Source of the DNA: Clostridium_AW malenominatum
GTDB lineage: Bacteria > Bacillota > Clostridia > Clostridiales > Clostridiaceae
Direction: 5' to 3'
Assembly (NCBI RefSeq): GCF_039521365.1
Contig: NZ_BAAACF010000014.1
Location: 1-37,249 of the forward strand
Length of the DNA: 37,249 bases
The translations under genes were made by a program, and so were the position numbers. Shown in pieces: positions 32,195-37,249 of this stretch; within the stretch, counting starts at the first letter, position 1, and each line of letters starts with the position of its first letter. Under the pieces are notes generated by a model that made no database searches, was not told where the DNA came from, and was given only the letters and a program-made list of their open reading frames with translations.

Positions 32195-34851
32195 AACTTA
32201 TCTAAAATATCCCCTAATGCTTTTATATAATTTCCATATTGTGACCAATCCCCATTCTTTTGAGCTTCTATGGCCTTTTCATAAATATCCTTTGCTTTTT
32301 TTATGTCGTTTAAATCCTTTATTTCTTCGTTGTTTTTTACTTCACTGTTTTCTTCTTTAAAATTAAAAAATTGTTCCATAGCTAAATCTAAGCTTTCTGC
32401 TAATACAACCTTATCCCCGTAAGATAATATTATTCGTTTTACTTCTGGAGCACTGTTTTTACCACTTGCTCTTAAATACATAGATTCTATATATAGTAAT
32501 GAATTATTTAATGGTACTATAATAGTATCTCCAAATTGAACTTGAGAAACCTCAGTATTCCAAAGAGATAATTCCTTAGATATTGAAGGATCTTGCTTTA
32601 ATTTTTGCTTAAAAAAGTATGGACTATATATGGTTTTATTTGCAGGCATTTTAAACATAATCATTTTACCATAATCTTCTCCATCCATCCTTGTACCTAA
32701 TATAGAAGCCATAGTATTTCTGTTTTTCATATTAAAGTATTCTAAAACTACCATTTCAGTTTTATCTTCTCCCGGTAATCTCATAATTACATAAGGTGAT
32801 TCATCAACTGTTTCTTTAGTCTGTACGGATTTTTCATTTTTAGATACTTCCCATAAATCATCTCCATTTAAAAATGCCATAGGATCTGTCATATGATATT
32901 TACCCAATACATTACATTGGATTTTAAATATATCTTCTGGATATTTAAAGTGTTCCTTAAAGCCTTCTGGTAAGCTACTTAAATCTTTAAATAAACTTTT
33001 AAAAATTTTAGTATAACTAATTATAATAGGATCACTTTTATCTACAATATAAAAATCCATATCTCCTTCACTAGCATCAATTATAACTTTTACTGAGTTT
33101 CTAATATAGTTAATATCTCCATGCGGTTGAGAATAAGGGTATCTATTTGATACTGTATAACCATCTATTATCCAATATAACTTTCCTTCATTAATTACCA
33201 CATATGGATCCTTATCATATAATAAAAAAGGTGCTATTTTATTTACTCTTTCAATTATATTTCTATTAATTAATATTTTACTATTACTTGTAATATCTCT
33301 AGAAAACATAAAATTTAAGTTTCTTTCCTTAATTGCAAAAATTAATTTATTTAGGAATGTCATTTTAATTCCTGACTTACCATCATATTGATTGATTTGA
33401 TTATCTCCACCATTTGGATAGTCAAATTCCTTTAAATTTGTATTTACTATAGCATAATCATTGGTTTTTTCTCCAAAGTAAATTCTAGGGTTCGTTAACT
33501 GTATATTAGTGCTATTTTCTGGTGGTATATTTTTAATAATAAAATCTGGTTGTCCCTCCTGAGTAACAGAGTTAACTTTACTCATAGAAATACCGTAACC
33601 ATGGGTGTATATTAAATGCCTATTTTGCCATGTATTTGGTTCAATATTATCTAAATTTAATTCTCTAGGAGATATAAAAACCTGAGTATATTTTCCATTG
33701 ATATTATATCTATCGATATCCATATCATTAAAAATATAGTAAGGTCTAATTGTTTCATATTGATTATAAAACTCTAATGCTGGCTCAAAAGCATTAATTC
33801 TTATATTGTCCATTATGTCTTTATTCTTTTTTATATCATTTATGGTTAAATCATTTTTTACATCATAATTTATTTCTTCAATATTATCTACATTAAATGC
33901 TTTTCTTGTGTAGGAAATATTATGTTTTATATAAGGTTCCTCAAGCTTCTTTTCATTAGATTTAACAATAAAATTTTGTACTAAATTAGAGGCTACTGTT
34001 TCACCTATAATTAGTGTAATTATACATATAGAACATATAATTATACCTTTTATTTTCTTCTTTATTATATTTATGAAAACTACAACAGCAGAAATTATAC
34101 ATGCAAGTATAATTAATTTATAAAATAAAAGTGTAATTTTTACGTCTGTATAACTAGCACCAAAAACTCCTCCTCTAGGGCTATAAACCAAATTCCAACT
34201 TCGTATAAAATAACCTGTAGATAACAATACCAAAATTAAAAATGAAAATATCGCTAATTGCTTTCCAGCAAAAATTGTAATTTTATTTCTCTCTTCTTTA
34301 ATACTAGAAAACACTTCTTTGAAACTTCCATTATGAATACTATCTTTTAACATTAATATAAAATAAACAATTGCTGTTATTATAGCTAAAAATATTATTA
34401 ATACCATCAAAGAGGTATAAATAGACTCTATAAGAGGTAATTTAAAAACATAAAAGGAAACATCCTTATTGAATACAGGATCTTTGATATTAAAATCTAC
34501 CGAGTTGCTAAATTGAAGAATATAGTACCAATATTTGCTTGAAAATATATAAGAAATTAGTAAGGATATTAAACTATTGATACATGTAAATATTTTATTT
34601 TTAAATATATTTTTCATTTGAATTTTCTTTTTTGTAACTATGCTATAGTATATATAAATACATAAGAATACTATAATAAATGATGGAATCATTAACTTAG
34701 CTAACGCATTTATTCTCGCAAAATATATAGGTAAATATGAAACTTCATTATACCATTGTATATCTATTAGTACTTGGCATATGGTATTAATAAATAATAC
34801 TATAAATGTTAACATAGTAATAAAAGTAATAAACAATACACTTTTTTTCAA
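32179..34851 (-). CDS. UPF0182 family membrane protein
   Basis: A protein of about 890 residues of the UPF0182 (COG1615) family. Seven hydrophobic segments occupy the first ~290 residues, followed by a large extracytoplasmic domain with family motifs WQNRHLIYTHGYG, PRIYFGE, WIIDGYTVSNRYPYSQ, NSVKVIIDASEGD and PMAFLNGDDLWEV. A charged coiled tail closes the protein. The family has no established function. A GTG at 34860 opens the frame without a good SD, whereas AAGGTGA precedes the TTG at 34851; I prefer TTG, not firmly. It starts 12 bases after the DUF362 gene and is last in the HD-niaR-DUF362 run. Confidence 0.9.
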   Translation of the reverse strand: MKKSVLFITFITMLTFIVLFINTICQVLIDIQWYNEVSYLPIYFARINALAKLMIPSFIIVFLCIYIYYSIVTKKKIQMKNIFKNKIFTCINSLISLLISYIFSSKYWYYILQFSNSVDFNIKDPVFNKDVSFYVFKLPLIESIYTSLMVLIIFLAIITAIVYFILMLKDSIHNGSFKEVFSSIKEERNKITIFAGKQLAIFSFLILVLLSTGYFIRSWNLVYSPRGGVFGASYTDVKITLLFYKLIILACIISAVVVFINIIKKKIKGIIICSICIITLIIGETVASNLVQNFIVKSNEKKLEEPYIKHNISYTRKAFNVDNIEEINYDVKNDLTINDIKKNKDIMDNIRINAFEPALEFYNQYETIRPYYIFNDMDIDRYNINGKYTQVFISPRELNLDNIEPNTWQNRHLIYTHGYGISMSKVNSVTQEGQPDFIIKNIPPENSTNIQLTNPRIYFGEKTNDYAIVNTNLKEFDYPNGGDNQINQYDGKSGIKMTFLNKLIFAIKERNLNFMFSRDITSNSKILINRNIIERVNKIAPFLLYDKDPYVVINEGKLYWIIDGYTVSNRYPYSQPHGDINYIRNSVKVIIDASEGDMDFYIVDKSDPIIISYTKIFKSLFKDLSSLPEGFKEHFKYPEDIFKIQCNVLGKYHMTDPMAFLNGDDLWEVSKNEKSVQTKETVDESPYVIMRLPGEDKTEMVVLEYFNMKNRNTMASILGTRMDGEDYGKMIMFKMPANKTIYSPYFFKQKLKQDPSISKELSLWNTEVSQVQFGDTIIVPLNNSLLYIESMYLRASGKNSAPEVKRIILSYGDKVVLAESLDLAMEQFFNFKEENSEVKNNEEIKDLNDIKKAKDIYEKAIEAQKNGDWSQYGNYIKALGDILDKLNKIE

Positions 34852-34863
34852 ATACTTCACCTT

Positions 34864-36024
34864 CTATTCATTCATACCTATTATTCTACCCAAGGTATTA
34901 TATTTTAACTCTATAGCCCCAACAGGGCATAACTCTTGGCAGCAAAAACATCTTATACACTTAGACATATCCCACTTAGGTATATGTATTTTATTATTTT
35001 CTATCATTTCAATTGCTTTACGTTCCTCAGGACATACTTCTTTACATCTTTCGCAGCTTACACATTTATTCATAATAAGTGATGGATAAGGAGCTATCAT
35101 TTCCCTTAAAAAATTATTCACTACAGGGCTTATAAAATAAAAATTTCCAGCTTTTCTACATAATTTAAAGTCATTTACTTTCATTTCCTCTATTTTCTTT
35201 CCAACTACTTGAATTTCATTTGGTAAAACTGCCCCCCATTTATAATCATAAGCTTCTTTTAAAACAGGAATATCTAGTGGATCGTTATATCCAATAAGCC
35301 TAACCCCAACAGAATCCACTGCTGTTAAGCTTTTTCCCATTATTAATGAGTTTAATTTATATGGATCACCACTTTTAGGTCCGTTACCTTGCATAGCCAC
35401 TATTCCATCTAATATTGCAAAATCCGTTTGAACTAACGTATTTAAGTCTAATAACATTTTACAAAAGTTATTGGCATCTGGCATTCTGGTGTGCCAAGTA
35501 GCTTTTTGTGTACCAGGTATACACCCAAATTGATTTTTTACAGCTCCAGTATAATAAGCCATTCCATGAGTCTTTAGTTTTGGAAGAGTTATAAGCACAT
35601 CTGATTCATATGCAATTTTTGCTACATTCCACGATTTGCATAGTATAGAATCATCTAATCTTACGTGAATAGATTCTGTAAAATCATCAAATTCTACTCC
35701 ATACTTTAATGCTATATCCATTAATCCTGCCTTTTCTGCAGCCCTTCTTGATTCTCCAAATCCTGGTGAATCCCCAAAAATAATATTATATGTATAGTCC
35801 TTTAATACTCTAATAATTGCTTCAAAGACTACAAAATGAGTTATAACAATAGATCCTGGTGGTTCTGTTATTAGTAAATTAGGTTTTAATAACACTTTAC
35901 TATTATAAGGAATAAGGTTTCTTATAAAGGTTTCTCCTCCTAATAAATTAAAACCTTCTCTTATTTTATCTTCTATTAATTGTACATTATATTCTTCACA
36001 TTTTAATAAAGCAACCTTTTCCAT
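34864..36024 (-). CDS. DUF362 protein with two 4Fe-4S ferredoxin clusters
   Basis: A 386-residue cytoplasmic protein. The N-terminal ~300 residues are a DUF362 domain (KVLLKPNLL, FGDSPGFGESRRAAE, LITLPKLKTHGMAYYTGAVKNQFG, FAILDGIVAMQGNGP). The C-terminus carries two classical cluster motifs, CVSCERCKEVCP and CIRCFCCQELCP, each C-x2-C-x2-C-x3-CP. Proteins of this layout are presumed electron-transfer or Fe-S-dependent enzymes, but no reaction is known. SD AAAGGA. The gene lies 17 bases after niaR and 12 before the UPF0182 gene, so it is probably part of one transcript. Confidence 0.9.
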   Translation of the reverse strand: MEKVALLKCEEYNVQLIEDKIREGFNLLGGETFIRNLIPYNSKVLLKPNLLITEPPGSIVITHFVVFEAIIRVLKDYTYNIIFGDSPGFGESRRAAEKAGLMDIALKYGVEFDDFTESIHVRLDDSILCKSWNVAKIAYESDVLITLPKLKTHGMAYYTGAVKNQFGCIPGTQKATWHTRMPDANNFCKMLLDLNTLVQTDFAILDGIVAMQGNGPKSGDPYKLNSLIMGKSLTAVDSVGVRLIGYNDPLDIPVLKEAYDYKWGAVLPNEIQVVGKKIEEMKVNDFKLCRKAGNFYFISPVVNNFLREMIAPYPSLIMNKCVSCERCKEVCPEERKAIEMIENNKIHIPKWDMSKCIRCFCCQELCPVGAIELKYNTLGRIIGMNE

Positions 36025-36041
36025 ATTGAATTTCCTTTCTG

Positions 36042-36557
36042 CTATTCTTCTACTAAGTAACCTTTTATTCTTAATTCCTTAATTATTTCATTCATTTGCT
36101 CTTCTTTCTCTGTCCAAATAGTATGTAAGTGTATTCCATTAGTTAAAATAAGTAATGGTTCTGCCTTATAATTATTAAATTTTTTTACAAAGTTATCTAC
36201 ATCATATAAATTTTTAATCATTAACATGGCTTTTATTTCACCATATAAAGGATGCTCAACAACTACATCCTTTATAACCCCTCCATATTTAACAATAATA
36301 CTAAGTTCATCTTCTATCTCATTAGCATGGTGATGTAATGGCAGTATTTTGTAATATCCCTCTAATACCTCTTTATTAATAATATACCCTTCTGGAGTAG
36401 CTATAATGTCTATTCCCGTTGCTCTAAGTATTGCTATATCTTTTACAATAACTTGTCTCGTCACTCCTAGTTCATTAGATAATTTTTGCCCCTTTATTGG
36501 AGATGAATTAGCAGTTAAAAGTTTTATTATATATTCTCTTCTTTCCTCAGAATTCAT
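36042..36557 (-). CDS. niaR: NiaR, niacin-responsive transcriptional repressor
   Basis: A 171-residue repressor with an N-terminal winged helix (KLLTANSSPIKGQKLSNELGVTRQVIVKDIAILRATG) and a C-terminal 3H domain. The 3H histidines are visible at 75-77, 102 and 143/145 (LPLHHHANE, VVEHPLYGEI, NGIHLHTIW) and are known to bind a divalent metal. NiaR normally represses NAD synthesis (nadBCA) or niacin uptake genes. None of those is in this window, so the repressor is separated from its usual targets. SD AAGGAG, ATG. It lies 21 bases after the HD-domain gene. Confidence 0.92.
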   Translation of the reverse strand: MNSEERREYIIKLLTANSSPIKGQKLSNELGVTRQVIVKDIAILRATGIDIIATPEGYIINKEVLEGYYKILPLHHHANEIEDELSIIVKYGGVIKDVVVEHPLYGEIKAMLMIKNLYDVDNFVKKFNNYKAEPLLILTNGIHLHTIWTEKEEQMNEIIKELRIKGYLVEE

Positions 36558-36578
36558 TTCTATTTTATCTCCTTACAT

Positions 36579-37076
36579 TCAATTAATCTCGTCACATTGC
36601 CTTAATATATTTAATTCCTCATTAATAATATTTCTATTATGATGATTTCTTATCGTATTTAAAAATTCCTTGTCATATTCCATATTCTTTAAAATATTAT
36701 AACCTTCTTCTCCATGGTTGTAATATATATATATTTTTTTTATATTTGAATATTTTGCTATGCCACCTTTGGTTATTGAGTCTAAAAATACTAAAGCACA
36801 TTTATCAATTATACTTAATTTACAATTAACCTTTCCTATATCATGTAAAAGCGATATTTTTATTAACCTATCCTTATTTATATCTTTATAATTAGCACAT
36901 ATCTTTTCCATACTTATAGCTACTCTAATAGAATGCTTTTGATCCTTTACTGATAATCTTTTAAACATATCTATTTCTATTTTATTTAAATACCTACATA
37001 AATAAATATAATCCTCTTTTTTCATCTTATTATCAAAAATGTAAAGAAAAAATTGTTTTACTCTATACATATTCAT
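36579..37076 (-). CDS. HD-domain phosphohydrolase
   Basis: A 165-residue protein with a compact HD domain: HSIRVAISMEKI (His48) then SLLHDIGK (His78-Asp79) and later histidines in YNHGEEGYNIL and NHHNRN. This metal-binding pattern marks phosphohydrolases acting on nucleotides or RNA, close to the small HDIG-type proteins of Clostridia. The specific substrate is unknown. SD AAGGAG with ATG. It is the first gene of the run into niaR, DUF362 and UPF0182; pairing with NiaR might hint at NAD-related nucleotide turnover, but that is speculation. Confidence 0.88.
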   Translation of the reverse strand: MNMYRVKQFFLYIFDNKMKKEDYIYLCRYLNKIEIDMFKRLSVKDQKHSIRVAISMEKICANYKDINKDRLIKISLLHDIGKVNCKLSIIDKCALVFLDSITKGGIAKYSNIKKIYIYYNHGEEGYNILKNMEYDKEFLNTIRNHHNRNIINEELNILRQCDEIN

Positions 37077-37160
37077 ATATATTCTCCTTACATATATCTC
37101 TCTACCTTACATTTTAATATATTAACTACAATTTTCATACTAATATTTTATAAATAAAAA

Positions 37161-37190
37161 AAGTCTATGGTTATAATAAACCATAGACTT
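37161..37190 (-). terminator. terminator after tRNA-Ala
   Basis: AAGTCTATGGTT and AACCATAGACTT form a perfect 12-bp stem with a 6-base loop. On the minus strand TTTTTATTTA follows, 2 bases past the encoded CCA. Confidence 0.93.
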
Positions 37191-37192
37191 TT

Positions 37193-37249
37193 TGGTGGAG
37201 ATAATGAGATTCGAACTCATGACCCCCTGCTTGCAAGGCAGGTGCTCTC
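37193..37249 (-). tRNA. tRNA-Ala (anticodon TGC), 5' end beyond the window
   Basis: The 3' 57 bases of a tRNA: D-arm end, anticodon loop CTTGCAA, T-arm AGTTCGAATCT and encoded CCA. It is the last gene of a leftward transcript that enters from the right edge, possibly an rRNA or tRNA operon. Confidence 0.93.

Noticed and set aside
1..37249. CRISPR arrays, prophage, insertion sequences, toxin-antitoxin pairs
   Set aside because: No regular spaced repeats, transposase, integrase or phage genes, and no recognisable toxin-antitoxin pair were found.

Overview
The window is chromosomal DNA of a low-GC, spore-forming Clostridium. The support is very AT-rich sequence, strong Shine-Dalgarno (SD) sites with TTG and GTG starts, TTGACA/TATAAT promoters at 17-bp spacing, a large-type SRP RNA, a T-box serS leader, and sporulation and germination genes (bofA, a gerA-type operon). 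The gene content recalls the C. tetani / C. cochlearium / C. botulinum side of the genus, but that is a recollection I could not test. Nothing looks like a prophage, insertion sequence or CRISPR array. The window reads as conserved core chromosome with small accessory stretches, bounded on the left by the leader of an rRNA operon and on the right by a tRNA-Ala gene.

Layout. 1-262: tandem promoters and leader of an rRNA operon that continues off the left edge (minus strand). 263-2395: MFS transporter and acetyltransferase operon (minus). 2464-4409: methyltransferase and DUF4230 membrane protein (plus). 4410-4858: non-coding, with a two-tier inverted repeat. 4859-5510: three tiny cysteine-rich proteins (minus), one of only 53 codons. 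5600-7291: DUF1576 membrane protein and a small partner (plus). 7298-9018: acidic/His/Arg-rich protein, Nudix hydrolase and sfsA (minus). 9183-14341: dnaX-ybaB-recR-yaaL-bofA replication/repair/sporulation block, followed by a sigma-54 activator (minus). 14367-15641: SRP RNA, tRNA-Ser(GGA), tRNA-Ser(CGA), tadA and tRNA-Arg(CCT) (minus). 15792-16688: psd (plus), convergent with the gerA-B-C operon at 16706-20435 (minus). 20445-25866: nucleoside/sugar-type ABC importer with a DUF3798 binding protein (minus). 26046-26506: tRNA-Arg(ACG), tRNA-Ser(GCT), tRNA-Ser(TGA) (minus). 26529-28152: serS under a T-box (minus). 28156-32121: hybrid histidine kinase, FAD oxidoreductase and a half-length DUF1667 protein (minus). 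32161-37076: HD-domain protein, NiaR repressor, DUF362 ferredoxin-like protein and UPF0182 membrane protein (minus). 37161-end: terminator and truncated tRNA-Ala(TGC).

How the parts fit. Serine decoding is concentrated here: four tRNA-Ser isoacceptors, serS, and a serS T-box whose apparent specifier UCC would read the tRNA-Ser(GGA) encoded 13 kb away. Spore functions are represented by bofA and the germinant receptor operon, which has a sigma-G-like promoter. The parts least explained by known biology are the Cys-rich mini-protein cluster, the structured non-coding element at 4411-4499, the kinase/oxidoreductase/half-DUF1667 operon, a germinant receptor C subunit without a lipobox, and a yaaL SD buried in a terminator-like hairpin. 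No single complete new system is obvious; these are leads.
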